Source of the DNA: Christensenella intestinihominis | GTDB taxonomy: Bacteria; Bacillota; Clostridia; Christensenellales; Christensenellaceae | Assembly: GCF_001678845.1 (NCBI RefSeq) | Contig: NZ_MAIQ01000001.1 | Location: 147,146 to 211,145 of the forward strand | DNA: 64,000 nt | Direction: 5' to 3' | Shown: in pieces, positions 41,055-50,336 of the stretch | Position numbering within the stretch: position 1 is the stretch's first letter | Layout: each line of letters begins with the position of its first letter | Notes under the pieces: generated by a model | What the model saw: the letters and a program-made list of their open reading frames with translations, nothing else | The model's database searches: none | Told to the model about the DNA's origin: nothing | Program-made: the position numbers and the translations under genes

Positions 41055-42617
41055 TCAGGCCCTGCCCACGAGTCCCATTTTATTGATAAGTGTATCAAGC
41101 TGCTCGTCAATCGCCGAAATCACCCTGGAAGCGGCGCTGTATGCATGCCCAAACCGGACGACATTGGTCATTTCCTCGTCCAGCGAAACATCACTGACCG
41201 ATTTGCGCTGTTGCTGTAAATGTGCCTTCATTACGGCCTGTCCGTCCGCAGTGTCGTGGATATGCTTCATCTCTGTACTGATATCGCTCATAAGCGCTTT
41301 ATATACGCTGTCGATATTGTCGGGATTGCCTTCGTCATTCTTCTTGGTTATCAATTCAGCCATCGCAATTGCAATTTTTGCGTTTCCCTTTTGTTCGTTT
41401 ACGTCTCCCGTCTGGGAAACAAGCATATCCGACGCGGCAATATTAAAGACATCTTTCATGATGTCGTCGCTAATCCGAAAATTTTTAGCTGTAATCTGGC
41501 TATAATCCCTCTTTGCAGGATCGGTTGGATCAGTCGGAACATCAAAAAAGCTAATTCCTGTTTTACTCTCCCCTCCCTGTTCATTCGGGATGGTGTAACC
41601 TTTTTCGTGGACGGAATTTATATCAGATGCAATTTTTTGACAAAGGTTATTCAACTGCTGGACGATATACGGAATCCCCACCGCATCCTTGGAATTTCCG
41701 TCACGAACATCCATATAGCCACGCAAGGCCCCGTTGGTAATATTCACTTCGTTTGCCGTCGCATTTCCTTCACGGTCCGCCCAATACACGCCGTACAGCT
41801 GTGTTTCACCTCCGTCAATGGGATTGGGAATATTCTGCTCTGCGACAAATTGCTGATACTGCGTATGCCTTACAAGGTTTTTCCCTTCTATTTCAACCAC
41901 CAGTTGGCCATTGACATCTTCGTAAGAATTCACATTAATAAGGCCGGATAGCGTATCCAAAAGCGTATTTCTCTGATCCCGCAGGTCATTAGCCTTCGCC
42001 CCCGAAAGTTCATATCCGTAAATTTGCCCGTTAAGCCGGGCAATTTGCCGGGCAATATCATTTACTTCATCCACTGTGATCCTGACGCTTTCATTAAGCG
42101 TATCCTGTTGCTCCACCAAGCGGTCATAGTAGGAATTCATGGTCTGCGTCATCTTAATGGCGTTCTGTTGTACGTTGTCGCGGATGCTCCGCGATTCAGG
42201 AGATTTTTCCAGCTCGTAAAGTGAATTATAGAAACTGGAAAATATCGCAGATACGCCTGTCGATATTACCATGTCGTCAAGTTCATCATTGAAAAGAGCT
42301 TCTGCATATTCAAAATACTGCTCTTTTGTTTGCCATTTTGCAGTCGATGTATTCTCTTTTCTGTATTGATAATCTAGGAAGGAATTACGAACCTGTTCTA
42401 CATAAATCGTCTCTACTCCGCGCCCGGACGTACCTTTGATATCCGTTCCAATAAAGCCGTTTCCACCCGCCGGCGGAAGTGCCGCGGTATTAAGTCTTTG
42501 GCGTGTATATCCGGTCGTATCTACATTTGCAATATTGTGTCCTGTAATGTCAAGCTGGTTCTGGCTGGTAAACAACCCTGTTTTTGCAATTTCCAATCCG
42601 TAAAACGTCGATCTCAT
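41055..42617 (-). CDS. flgK: Flagellar hook-associated protein FlgK
   Basis: A 520-residue first junction protein. The N-terminus has MRSTFYGLEIAKTGLFTSQ and GHNIANVDTTGYTRQRL, the rod/hook signature, and the C-terminus SLDEEMTNVVRFGHAYSAA is a typical D0 helix. It joins hook and filament with FlgL. It is 12 bp after flgN, its export chaperone. Confidence 0.96.
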   Translation of the reverse strand: MRSTFYGLEIAKTGLFTSQNQLDITGHNIANVDTTGYTRQRLNTAALPPAGGNGFIGTDIKGTSGRGVETIYVEQVRNSFLDYQYRKENTSTAKWQTKEQYFEYAEALFNDELDDMVISTGVSAIFSSFYNSLYELEKSPESRSIRDNVQQNAIKMTQTMNSYYDRLVEQQDTLNESVRITVDEVNDIARQIARLNGQIYGYELSGAKANDLRDQRNTLLDTLSGLINVNSYEDVNGQLVVEIEGKNLVRHTQYQQFVAEQNIPNPIDGGETQLYGVYWADREGNATANEVNITNGALRGYMDVRDGNSKDAVGIPYIVQQLNNLCQKIASDINSVHEKGYTIPNEQGGESKTGISFFDVPTDPTDPAKRDYSQITAKNFRISDDIMKDVFNIAASDMLVSQTGDVNEQKGNAKIAIAMAELITKKNDEGNPDNIDSVYKALMSDISTEMKHIHDTADGQAVMKAHLQQQRKSVSDVSLDEEMTNVVRFGHAYSAASRVISAIDEQLDTLINKMGLVGRA

Positions 42618-42629
42618 AGATAAGCTCCT

Positions 42630-43124
42630 TTATACGCTGCTGTCGATAATTCCGTGATCGGGATTTTCTTCCTCGACTTCTCCCGAATTACCATAGATAT
42701 TACCGGCCTGCGGTTCTTTTAAAAAGACGTTAATCATGTAATCCGTATAGTCCAAATGTAATCCGATCAGCGCCTGGTTTTCGGCGTTGATCTTTTTTTG
42801 CTCTGCAATCAGCGCCCGCAGCGCCTCTGCTGCATTTTTCAGTTCTTTTGCCTCTTCAGGCGTGCCGTGTTTGCAAATATCTTCAAGCGCAGCTTCACCA
42901 GAATCTCCAACCGCGTCTGCACCAAGCACCTCACGCACCATTTGAAGCCTTTTTTCCTCCAAATCGGATATCTTTCCAAGAAGCGTCCACTCCGTCTTTA
43001 CAATTTCCCCGACACGCTCGACATTGTTGGAGACGACAGCTTCCTTCTTTTCAAGCGATATCCCGTAAATCTCACGGTAAAGGTCTGCAAGCTCGTACAG
43101 TACGCCAATCACATTTTCAATCAT
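42630..43124 (-). CDS. flgN: FlgN-like export chaperone
   Basis: A 164-residue, mostly helical, acidic protein with heptad-like spacing (LYELADLYREIYGISLEKKE near residues 9-28). The family chaperones FlgK and FlgL before export. It stands between flgM and flgK, the standard order. Sequence similarity in this family is weak, so the call leans on context and helix pattern. Confidence 0.82.
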   Translation of the reverse strand: MIENVIGVLYELADLYREIYGISLEKKEAVVSNNVERVGEIVKTEWTLLGKISDLEEKRLQMVREVLGADAVGDSGEAALEDICKHGTPEEAKELKNAAEALRALIAEQKKINAENQALIGLHLDYTDYMINVFLKEPQAGNIYGNSGEVEEENPDHGIIDSSV

Positions 43125-43135
43125 TCTATCGCCTT

Positions 43136-43414
43136 TCAGATATACATCAGGATAGAATCGGCGATTTGTTCCGCTTCTACTTTATATGTGCCCGATGCAA
43201 CCATATTCCTGATTGACTCGACACGCGGGCTCGTATGGCCGTTTTTTTCCAGTCCCGCTTTGGCAGCGCCGAATGCTTTTGCAAATGAAATCGCTTCACC
43301 GGAAATCTCGATATCGTCGTTCCCCTGTTTTTTGTTTTCCTGAACGGCGGTCCTGTTTCCGATCATGCGGTAGCGTTGTGTTGCATATATAGACGATGTA
43401 GCGTCAATTTTCAT
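43136..43414 (-). CDS. flgM: Anti-sigma-28 factor FlgM
   Basis: A 92-residue protein ending in RVESIRNMVASGTYKVEAEQI, the conserved helix that binds the flagellar sigma factor. FlgM holds SigD until the hook is complete, then is exported. ATG 43414 (MKIDATSS) is preferred because GGGAG is 8 bases upstream; the GTG at 43423 has none. Confidence 0.92.
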   Translation of the reverse strand: MKIDATSSIYATQRYRMIGNRTAVQENKKQGNDDIEISGEAISFAKAFGAAKAGLEKNGHTSPRVESIRNMVASGTYKVEAEQIADSILMYI

Positions 43415-43429
43415 TCTGCTCACTCCCTT

Positions 43430-43870
43430 TTATTTCCTGATGTGAATATCCACATGTAACTTGTCCTGCTTGATTCCCCCGGCACTTTTCTGTTTTTTTG
43501 CATCCGCCGCGCCGCCTGCCGCCGGTTGCGGCTTGGAAAGCGCGCTTCCAAGCGCATGGGAAAGTTCTTCCGAGCACTTTTTGCACAGGCGTCCGGAGGT
43601 AATCGGCGCGCCGCATTTTTCACACAAAAGAAACCCGTCGGCCGCAACCATTTCCAGCCTGCCCTCCCTCAGGAAATGCAGGATCAACCTCTCATCGACT
43701 TCCGTATCCTTCGAAACCTCTTCCACGGAAGCACGCGGGTGCTGGTACAGGTATTCTTTAATTAACTTAAACTGGTCTTCCATTTCCCGCAGGCATTCCG
43801 GGCATATATTCGCGCCGCTTGTTTGGAAGATACGACCGCAGTATTTACAGGTTTTATAGCTTAGTGCCAT
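43430..43870 (-). CDS. YvyF-like flagellar operon zinc-ribbon protein
   Basis: A 146-residue protein of the YvyF/TIGR03826 type. It has two zinc knuckles (CKYCGRIFQTSG with CPEC, near residues 8-26, and CEKCGAPITSGRLCKKC near 82-98), a winged-helix-like middle, and a basic tail. Its function is poorly known and probably regulatory. It sits in the usual place before flgM. Confidence 0.85.
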   Translation of the reverse strand: MALSYKTCKYCGRIFQTSGANICPECLREMEDQFKLIKEYLYQHPRASVEEVSKDTEVDERLILHFLREGRLEMVAADGFLLCEKCGAPITSGRLCKKCSEELSHALGSALSKPQPAAGGAADAKKQKSAGGIKQDKLHVDIHIRK

Positions 43871-43884
43871 GATTCACCGCTCCT

Positions 43885-44643
43885 TTAACGCCTGGTTGAT
43901 ATGGCAGTTCCGTCCATTTCGTCCGCTGTCGAAAGCGCGCGTGATGCAAGCTGCATTGCGCGGCTCGCGCGGATCAGTTTAGAAAACTCATCTGCCAAAT
44001 TAACGTTGGAGCCTTCCAATACCTTTTGTATTACGTTTGCGTCAGTTGCGGCCGGTTGTCCCGATGCCGGAGAGGCTGCATAACGGTTGCCCGAAACTGC
44101 GGTAAGGCCTTCCTGGTTTGGAAATCCAACGATGCCCAGCCTGGCATATTCCGCCGCGCCGCCTCCTTCCGAAAGCCCGCCTTCCGGGGAAATTTCAAGT
44201 GAGGTTCCCTGGATGCGGATTTTCTGGCCGTTTTGGTCGAGAACATAATATCCGTCAGCCGTTATAAGATACTCTCCATCGGCCTGGCTGCTTTTTGCAA
44301 AGCTTCCGTCGCGCGTATAATAAATTTCACCGGCGGGCGACTGCACCGTAAAAAAACCTTCTCCGTCGATATAACAATCAAGGTCTCTGCCCGTCTCCAA
44401 ATATTGTCCTTCCGTAAAAATACGGTTGGTCCCGGCAACTAATGTTCCATGTCCCTTCCGCATATTCAGGCCATCCTGCGGCTGTTCGACACGCTGCATA
44501 TTCTGGTAAAGCGCATCCTTGAAATCCAGCCTGCTTGCTTTAAACCCTGTTGTATTTGAATTTGCGAGGTTATTGGCAATCGTATCGATTCGTTTTTGCT
44601 GGGAAGCAATCCCGGTCGCGGCCGTATACGTACCCTGCATCAT
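43885..44643 (-). CDS. FlgG/FlhP-like distal rod protein
   Basis: A 252-residue flagellar rod-hook family protein. The N-terminus MMQGTYTAATGIASQQKRID, the DTIANNLANSNTTGFKASRLDF motif and the C-terminal EGSNVNLADEFSKLIRAS helix match FlgG/FlgF-type proteins. Together with the next gene it corresponds to flhO-flhP of Bacillus. It builds the distal rod in the cell envelope. Confidence 0.9.
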   Translation of the reverse strand: MMQGTYTAATGIASQQKRIDTIANNLANSNTTGFKASRLDFKDALYQNMQRVEQPQDGLNMRKGHGTLVAGTNRIFTEGQYLETGRDLDCYIDGEGFFTVQSPAGEIYYTRDGSFAKSSQADGEYLITADGYYVLDQNGQKIRIQGTSLEISPEGGLSEGGGAAEYARLGIVGFPNQEGLTAVSGNRYAASPASGQPAATDANVIQKVLEGSNVNLADEFSKLIRASRAMQLASRALSTADEMDGTAISTRR

Positions 44644-44658
44644 TTCCTGTTTCCTCCG

Positions 44659-45417
44659 TTAGAATTTAGCGATATCATTGACCGTCTTCGACAGCGATTC
44701 GTCAACCATGCGCAGGATGCGCTGGTTGCTTTCATAGGTTCGGTTTGTCAGCAGCATATCCGCCATTTCACGGCCAAGGTCGAGGTTTGACCCTTCCAGC
44801 ATTCCCTGTGCCACCGCCGGATTCTGCGCTATGGCCGACTGTTCCCCATTATAAGGATAATAGAGGTTTCCTCCCGCCTTTCGTAAAACATCATTATTGG
44901 CAAACCTTGCTATATACAGCCTGCCGGCCTGTCCGCCGTTATTGAAAATGCTGCCGTCGCTTTTCACGGAAAAATCCCCGTTACCGACGTTAAGCATTCC
45001 CCCGTTCTCGCCCAGCACATAGTATCCGTCCTGAGTCAATAAATTTCCATTTGCATCTACCTGGAAATTGCCGTCCCTCGTATAACGAACCCCTTCCGGC
45101 GTCTGTACGCAAAAAAAGCCGTCGCCCGTAATCGCAAGGTCCGTCTGCCGCCCGGTTTCTTCCATCGGCCCCTGTGTAAAATCCGTTACCAGCTCGTCCA
45201 CATAGATGCCGGTGTTTTGGCCGCCGACTGCGGTATTGCGGTTCAGGATTGAAGGATCATTCAGCCTCTCGAGCAGCAAATCGTCAAAAGACCGGGTCAT
45301 CACCTGGTCTTTTTTATATCCGGTCGTATCCACGTTCGTAATGTTGTTGATAATTACGTCCATCTTTGACCGCTGGGAAAGCATCCCGGTTGTAGCAATA
45401 TAAAAGCTTCTTAGCAT
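44659..45417 (-). CDS. FlgF/FlhO-like flagellar rod protein
   Basis: A 252-residue rod protein with MLRSFYIATTGMLSQRSKMD, INNITNVDTTGYKKDQV near residue 23, and the C-terminal MLEGSNLDLGREMADML helix. It is paired with the FlhP-like gene, 15 bp downstream. The candidate SigD promoter at 45449-45476 lies just upstream, consistent with late-class control. Confidence 0.9.
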   Translation of the reverse strand: MLRSFYIATTGMLSQRSKMDVIINNITNVDTTGYKKDQVMTRSFDDLLLERLNDPSILNRNTAVGGQNTGIYVDELVTDFTQGPMEETGRQTDLAITGDGFFCVQTPEGVRYTRDGNFQVDANGNLLTQDGYYVLGENGGMLNVGNGDFSVKSDGSIFNNGGQAGRLYIARFANNDVLRKAGGNLYYPYNGEQSAIAQNPAVAQGMLEGSNLDLGREMADMLLTNRTYESNQRILRMVDESLSKTVNDIAKF

Positions 45418-45448
45418 TTTTCCCTCCTATAAATCCTTCATATATAAA

Positions 45449-45476
45449 ATATCGGATATTACTGAATAAAACTTTA
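45449..45476 (-). promoter_or_regulatory. Putative SigD (sigma-28) promoter for the FlhO/FlhP operon
   Basis: On the minus strand TAAAGTTT (45476-45469) and TCCGATAT (45456-45449). The TAAA-to-TCCGATAT spacing is 16, and the boxes resemble the sigma-28 consensus TAAA plus GCCGATA. It lies 32 bp before the FlhO start in a 70-bp gap. Confidence 0.6.
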
Positions 45477-45487
45477 GCGATATTTCC

Positions 45488-45940
45488 TTATTTTTCACAC
45501 GAATTTATTTTTAGCACAAATTTTATCTCGTTCCTTGAAAGCGAAAGCTTTTCCGCGATTTCCTCTTCGGTCATACCGCTTTTTTGAAGCTCCAAAATTT
45601 TATGCACGAGCGGCTTGGCCTGTTTCGGTTCTTCCCTGGGAAGCTCCGGCCCGGTCTGTTCCGTTTTCGGAAGTTGGGCTGCAGCCTGTTCCCCCGTCCT
45701 TGCTTCCATTTGTTCACGCTGCAGTTCAAGCCAGTCCCTGATGTTTTTTACGTCCGTTTCAAATGTTTCCATCATGTCCTGCACTTCGAAGTAAAGGGTC
45801 ATCAGCCTTTGTTTCCGTTCCTCCCATTCGGATTCCTCTGCTTTTTGACAGCGTCTCTTTCTATGAAAAAAGAGGAATAATACGATTAAGAACATGCCGA
45901 ACAGCATCAATGCAAATAAAAAATATTCGATACCCATCAT
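45488..45940 (-). CDS. SwrB/DUF6115-like membrane protein with C-terminal helix-turn-helix
   Basis: A 150-residue protein: one N-terminal membrane segment (FLFALMLFGMFLIVLFLFF), a coiled-coil region, a Pro/Glu linker, and a C-terminal helix-turn-helix-like block (HKILELQKSGMTEEEIAEKL). This architecture matches SwrB, which in Bacillus promotes flagellar assembly and follows sigD. Here it is two genes after fapA, close to sigD. The exact role is inferred. Confidence 0.7.
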   Translation of the reverse strand: MMGIEYFLFALMLFGMFLIVLFLFFHRKRRCQKAEESEWEERKQRLMTLYFEVQDMMETFETDVKNIRDWLELQREQMEARTGEQAAAQLPKTEQTGPELPREEPKQAKPLVHKILELQKSGMTEEEIAEKLSLSRNEIKFVLKINSCEK

Positions 45941-45958
45941 CTTTCTCCCCAGTTTGTC

Positions 45959-46285
45959 CTATACATTAATATCGATGGAATTGCCAAGCCCTGTTTCCCG
46001 TCCCTCCACTCCGGCGTCTTCCAAAACCGCTTCCTTGTCATCGGCTGACTGTTGCTCCGGCGGCCTGTCTTCTTGCTTGCTTTTATCATTTTTTTCTCTT
46101 CGAATCCGTCCGTCCTCCGTCCGGTCCGTCTCTGCTACGGCCTGATCGCTCTTGTTCATCCGCGCTTTTTCCATTTCGCTGATAAAATCCTGGCCCTGCT
46201 GTACATTGTTAATTTGATCGGCCATTTGTTTGGCATAATCCACCGACTTGTTAATCATGATCTGGCCGTCTATTCCCCGTATCAT
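45959..46285 (-). CDS. Uncharacterised small flagellar-cluster protein
   Basis: A 108-residue hydrophilic protein. The N-terminal half is helical (VDYAKQMADQINNVQQGQ) and the rest is highly charged and likely disordered (TEDGRIRREKNDKSKQED). It has no membrane segment and no recognised domain. It is tightly placed between fapA and the SwrB-like gene, so it is probably part of the same transcript. I do not recognise the family. Confidence 0.65.
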   Translation of the reverse strand: MIRGIDGQIMINKSVDYAKQMADQINNVQQGQDFISEMEKARMNKSDQAVAETDRTEDGRIRREKNDKSKQEDRPPEQQSADDKEAVLEDAGVEGRETGLGNSIDINV

Positions 46286-46334
46286 ACTTCTACCTCCCGC
46301 GCTTTGCTTAAGATGGTAAATTCACGTACCTTTT

Positions 46335-47987
46335 TTATTTTTCTTTTCGGACATATCTGCATGATTCTGTCAGGATTTCCTTTTGTTCCCGAAAATATGT
46401 GACATATTTATTGTCATAAGGAACGGTATATGCCTCTTTCCCAAAATAAAGCTTGACGCCCTTATAAATCGTACCGAGCACATGGACCGTACCTGCTTTG
46501 GCAGCGAGGATTTCCTTTTCCAGCGTCTCTTTTTCTTCAAGCAATTTCGTCTTTTCTGCTTTTAGCTTCAGCGAGGCTACCATAAGGTCAAGCTTTGCCT
46601 TTTCGTGCGCTTCGGGAGCCTGCTTTTTCAATGCAAGCTCCAGCCTGCCTATATTGGAATCAAGTCCCGCCAGCATTTTTTCCACTTCGGCGGCCCGCTG
46701 CCGTTTTTGTGCCAGCGCCCCAATCAAGACCTTTGTCGGGACTCCGGCGTCCGATCCAATCGTTCGTGCAACCACATACTGCCCTGCGCTTGTACTGCCT
46801 CCGACCAACGTCCCGCGTCCCTGTGACACGTCGATATATCCTTCACACGTCACATGGCAGTTTACCAGCATACCTGTTGTCACATTTTCCCCGGATGTAA
46901 TAACAGTGCGCTCAATAAACGGCGCACTCACGCTTCCCCCCGCCGTAATCTTCCCCCGGTCCGCGCCTTTCACCCCGCCCTGGATCGTAACGTTTCCCGC
47001 GGCCTGTATCGACGCCGCTTCAAATGATCCGGCGACGAGGACGTCGCCTGTTCCGGTCACAGTGAATCCCGGGTTTACATTCCCGGAAATTACAATATCC
47101 CCGTCAAAATCGACATTCCCCACCGACATATCAATATCGCCGTCAATTTTGATGTGGGGCAGCACAAAGACCTTGCCTGCCTTGATAGAGGCCTTCCCGT
47201 TAATCAGCGACTTTAGTTCCCTGCGATCCTCGGAAAGCCTGACATTTTTTCCGGGCTTTGGAAACGGCGCTTCCTTACCTTTGGAAGCGGCAAGCCTTTT
47301 TCCAAGGACATTTGTTCCATCCTCTCCAACTGCCGCAAATTCCCTGCGCACCAATACTTGCCCTTCGCTCACACGTTCAAATTTCGAAATATTCCTGAAA
47401 TCAACCTTCCCCGTTTCATCGCTTAAAAGCTCTCCGGATTGATCCTTTGTTGCAAAATAATAGGTAACACTGCCATCCTGTCCAGCCTGCGGAGGAGTTC
47501 CCGATGCAATCAGCGTCTTTTTCCCGTAAGGTCTTTCACTGCAAACTGTCTCGAGCCCCTCCGGATCAATTCCATAGGTGATATGGTAATGTTCCTTCAA
47601 CAGCCGCTCGATCTCTTCGGGCGCCAGCTTCTGTCCGTGTTCATCAGGCGGTAATAATGTCAAAAAAGCCTGCATATGATCCTCGGAAAGTTCGACGCTC
47701 ATTTCTTCGTCAATAATAAACTCCTCCTGAGCTTCCGCAATTTTTTCTTCCGCAGGCGTTGTAGCAGTTATCAAGGCGCTTATAATGTCCAGGCGCGGAT
47801 GATCGATCCTTTTCCGTTTGATTGTTTCGATCATTTTTAGTTTATCGATGGCCTTGCCACCGTCTTTTGCCGGCTGTACCCTTAAGTAAACACCGTCGTC
47901 CTTGTAGCAGAGCCAAAAGGCGCCGTCCATGCAATCGCAATCGGTTTCAAATTCCTTGCTGTTTTCGATCGTGCTATTCTTTTCCAT
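46335..47987 (-). CDS. FapA family (DUF342) protein
   Basis: A 550-residue protein. The N-terminal half is a mixed region. The C-terminal half is a beta-helix of repeated GDV/GNV steps (VGNVDFDGDIVISGNVNPGF), followed by a coiled coil (EKAKLDLMVASLKLKAEKTK) and a short tail. It overlaps sigD by 14 bp and has AAGGG 7 bases upstream of its ATG. In other Firmicutes DUF342 proteins are found in flagellar clusters and probably act as scaffolds; no enzymatic site is visible. Confidence 0.85.
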   Translation of the reverse strand: MEKNSTIENSKEFETDCDCMDGAFWLCYKDDGVYLRVQPAKDGGKAIDKLKMIETIKRKRIDHPRLDIISALITATTPAEEKIAEAQEEFIIDEEMSVELSEDHMQAFLTLLPPDEHGQKLAPEEIERLLKEHYHITYGIDPEGLETVCSERPYGKKTLIASGTPPQAGQDGSVTYYFATKDQSGELLSDETGKVDFRNISKFERVSEGQVLVRREFAAVGEDGTNVLGKRLAASKGKEAPFPKPGKNVRLSEDRRELKSLINGKASIKAGKVFVLPHIKIDGDIDMSVGNVDFDGDIVISGNVNPGFTVTGTGDVLVAGSFEAASIQAAGNVTIQGGVKGADRGKITAGGSVSAPFIERTVITSGENVTTGMLVNCHVTCEGYIDVSQGRGTLVGGSTSAGQYVVARTIGSDAGVPTKVLIGALAQKRQRAAEVEKMLAGLDSNIGRLELALKKQAPEAHEKAKLDLMVASLKLKAEKTKLLEEKETLEKEILAAKAGTVHVLGTIYKGVKLYFGKEAYTVPYDNKYVTYFREQKEILTESCRYVRKEK

Positions 47988-48786
47988 TTTCGTACCCTTT
48001 CAGATACCTTGCCGTAAGTTTTTCAATCGCCTGTTTGTGTATCTGGGATATGCGCGATTCCGTACGTCCGATAACCGCCGCAATTTCCTTCAGTGTCAAT
48101 TCCTTGACATAATACAGTTCCAGGACCAATTGTTCATTTTCCGATAATTCCCTGATATAGCCTGCCAGCGTGTCACGCGCTTCCTGTTCCAAAAGATTAT
48201 TGCCCGGGACCCAATCGGCATGATCGTCCTGCAGGAACTGTTCCGTGTTTTCTTCAAATTTGATCCGGAACGTTACGCCGCTGACCATATCTTCAAAATG
48301 GACCAGGCTATACTGGTAGTCGTTTAAGAATATCCGTTCCACCTTGGACGGCGGCATATTGAGGCGTTCCGCTATCTCTTCGTATTCCGGTGCGCGCTGC
48401 AATTCCATTGTCATATCTTCATAGGTGCGTTTCACAAGTTTGATTTCCTTGCGCATACTGGTCGGAATCCAGTCCTGCTGGCGCATATAGTCGAGTATCG
48501 CTCCCCTGATCCGCTGCTGTGCATACGTTTCAAACTTAATGTTCCGTTTCCTGTCAAATTTCCGGATTGCATCCATCAGGCCCAGGATTCCGTTGCTGAT
48601 AAGATCATCGTAATCACGGAAGGTTGTCTTATAAAGCGGCGACATTCGAAGCACGATCGATTTTACCAAATATAAGTAGTGCTCGATCAACCGGTTGTTA
48701 TTTTCAATATTCGGTTCCTCAAAATAAGCGTCCCACAATTTTTTGACGTCTGCGTCCCTTTCGTCCGTCAAACACATTTCCTCCAT
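47974..48786 (-). CDS. sigD: Flagellar sigma factor SigD/FliA
   Basis: A 270-residue sigma-28 family factor: region 2 (GLMDAIRKFDRKRNIKFETY and QQRIRGAILDYMRQQDWIP), region 3 (EYEEIAERLNMPPSKV) and region 4 (LKEIAAVIGRTESRISQIHK). It directs late flagellar and chemotaxis gene transcription and is held by FlgM. The start is uncertain: ATG 48786 has only a G-rich stretch upstream, while TTG 48771 has GGAGG at good spacing. The difference is five residues. Confidence 0.95.
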   Translation of the reverse strand: MEEMCLTDERDADVKKLWDAYFEEPNIENNNRLIEHYLYLVKSIVLRMSPLYKTTFRDYDDLISNGILGLMDAIRKFDRKRNIKFETYAQQRIRGAILDYMRQQDWIPTSMRKEIKLVKRTYEDMTMELQRAPEYEEIAERLNMPPSKVERIFLNDYQYSLVHFEDMVSGVTFRIKFEENTEQFLQDDHADWVPGNNLLEQEARDTLAGYIRELSENEQLVLELYYVKELTLKEIAAVIGRTESRISQIHKQAIEKLTARYLKGYENGKE

Positions 48787-48806
48787 CGGTATTTGCCCCG
48801 CCGTAG

Positions 48807-49481
48807 TTACTCGTCGGTTTCCTTCCTCATTCTTTTCCGCCGTGCGGTCTGTTGAAGGTAAATATAACGCCGGATACCCTTGCGGGTATTATCCCCCGCC
48901 CGGATAAATCTCACGCCGACCCGGTATACCTCTTCCTGCGCGTCCGTCACTTGTTTGATAACACGCACTACTTTTGCGGATAAGCGATATCTTGCATCTG
49001 CAAGGCTGAACCTGCACTCGATGATTTCACCGAATTGAAACCATTGGCTCGAAGCGAATCCCAGCCCTGCATCGGAAATATCCAGCCCCTGGCATTGAAC
49101 GGATGGTTTCGCGTCCGGCTTTCCATACAGCCTGGAAACAGAGAGATCGAACAGTTTATAGAGCCGGAAAGACTCCCTGCGGTTGTCGTCCGCCGGATCG
49201 GTAACCGCAACAAATTTCAGTAAACTTACCCCATTGATGATTTCCCTGCCGGCAAAAATGGCTTTAAATGAAACGTTTTTAACCCCACGCACCAAAAGCA
49301 TAGTCAGGAATGTTCCGGGGGTTTCCTGCTGCTCTTCACGAATGGAATCCTGAATCCACAGGTATCTTTTTTCTGCCAACTGCACCTTTGTTTTATAGGT
49401 TTCACCATCAGGCAGAACAATTTGAATGGATTCGCCCATCCGTACGATCGATTTTTGAATTTTGCCTTCCATCTGCTTCAC
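48807..49481 (-). CDS. PilZ-domain flagellar brake protein (YpfA/YcgR-like)
   Basis: A 224-residue protein with an N-terminal YcgR-type domain and a C-terminal PilZ domain. The c-di-GMP binding motif RRESFR lies near residue 100 and DISDAGLGF near 134. Such proteins slow the flagellar motor when c-di-GMP is high. Its start overlaps the flhG stop by 4 bp. It links the flagellar cluster to the phosphodiesterases in the window. Confidence 0.85.
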   Translation of the reverse strand: MKQMEGKIQKSIVRMGESIQIVLPDGETYKTKVQLAEKRYLWIQDSIREEQQETPGTFLTMLLVRGVKNVSFKAIFAGREIINGVSLLKFVAVTDPADDNRRESFRLYKLFDLSVSRLYGKPDAKPSVQCQGLDISDAGLGFASSQWFQFGEIIECRFSLADARYRLSAKVVRVIKQVTDAQEEVYRVGVRFIRAGDNTRKGIRRYIYLQQTARRKRMRKETDE

Positions 49482-50335
49482 CTTTTCGCCAACCGCCGAA
49501 AGAAACTATAAATACCGCGCTCTCTTTTCACGGGCTGTAATTTTGTAACATGATCCGCAATCCTCTGAATTTGCATCGCCGTGAGGCTCGATGGATATTG
49601 CCTCAGGTATGGTTCCATCGAATTGATGGACTGGGTGATTCTCTTATCGGCCGGAATAAATCCCAGCATCGAAAGTTCATACCCAAGATGCTTGCGGGCA
49701 ACGTCGGCAAGGCTATGATATGTCACATTCGCTTCCCTTTCGCTTGCCGCCTTATTGATTACGACACTCATATCAGGCCGGTCCGCGAGGCCCGAAGCGG
49801 TTTTGATTACGACATAACCGTCCAGAATAGAGGTCGGTTCCGGTGTTGTTATAAGGATCGTCTGGTCGCTCGCCTCAATCATCCGCAGGATATTACCGTT
49901 GATCCCGGCGCCTGTGTCGAAAATAATATAGTCCATCTGTTGTTCGAGCTCGCCTAACTGTTGTATCATTTCCTCCATTTGCCCGCCGCGCAGGCGAAGC
50001 AGTTCCGCTACGCCGGAGCCGCCGGAAATATACCATACGCCGGGATAGGATTCTTCCATGACCTCCGACAGCTTTTTTTGCCCGCACACAACATGCTCGA
50101 GCGAATATTTAGCATTTTTTCCCAACATAATATTTACATTGGAAAAACCAAAATCGCCGTCCAGAATAACTGTTTTTTTTCCGCGGTTTGCAAGCGCAAG
50201 CGCAAAATTCACCGAGAAACTCGTCTTGCCTACACCGCCTTTTCCACTGGTTACGCAAAACGTACGCGCTTTGCTTCCTTCCGCTTCCAGCGCCGTTTCC
50301 ACCCGTTTGCGCAATAATTGCGTCTGATCCTCCAT
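49478..50335 (-). CDS. flhG: FlhG/YlxH MinD-like ATPase
   Basis: A 285-residue ParA/MinD-family ATPase. The deviant Walker A is GKGGVGKTSFSVNF near residues 31-44; ILDGDFGFSNVNIMLG follows near 57. It regulates flagellar number and position with FlhF, whose gene ends two bases upstream. The family localises through a C-terminal amphipathic helix; here the end is basic. Confidence 0.93.
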   Translation of the reverse strand: MEDQTQLLRKRVETALEAEGSKARTFCVTSGKGGVGKTSFSVNFALALANRGKKTVILDGDFGFSNVNIMLGKNAKYSLEHVVCGQKKLSEVMEESYPGVWYISGGSGVAELLRLRGGQMEEMIQQLGELEQQMDYIIFDTGAGINGNILRMIEASDQTILITTPEPTSILDGYVVIKTASGLADRPDMSVVINKAASEREANVTYHSLADVARKHLGYELSMLGFIPADKRITQSINSMEPYLRQYPSSLTAMQIQRIADHVTKLQPVKRERGIYSFFRRLAKR

Positions 50336-50336
50336 G

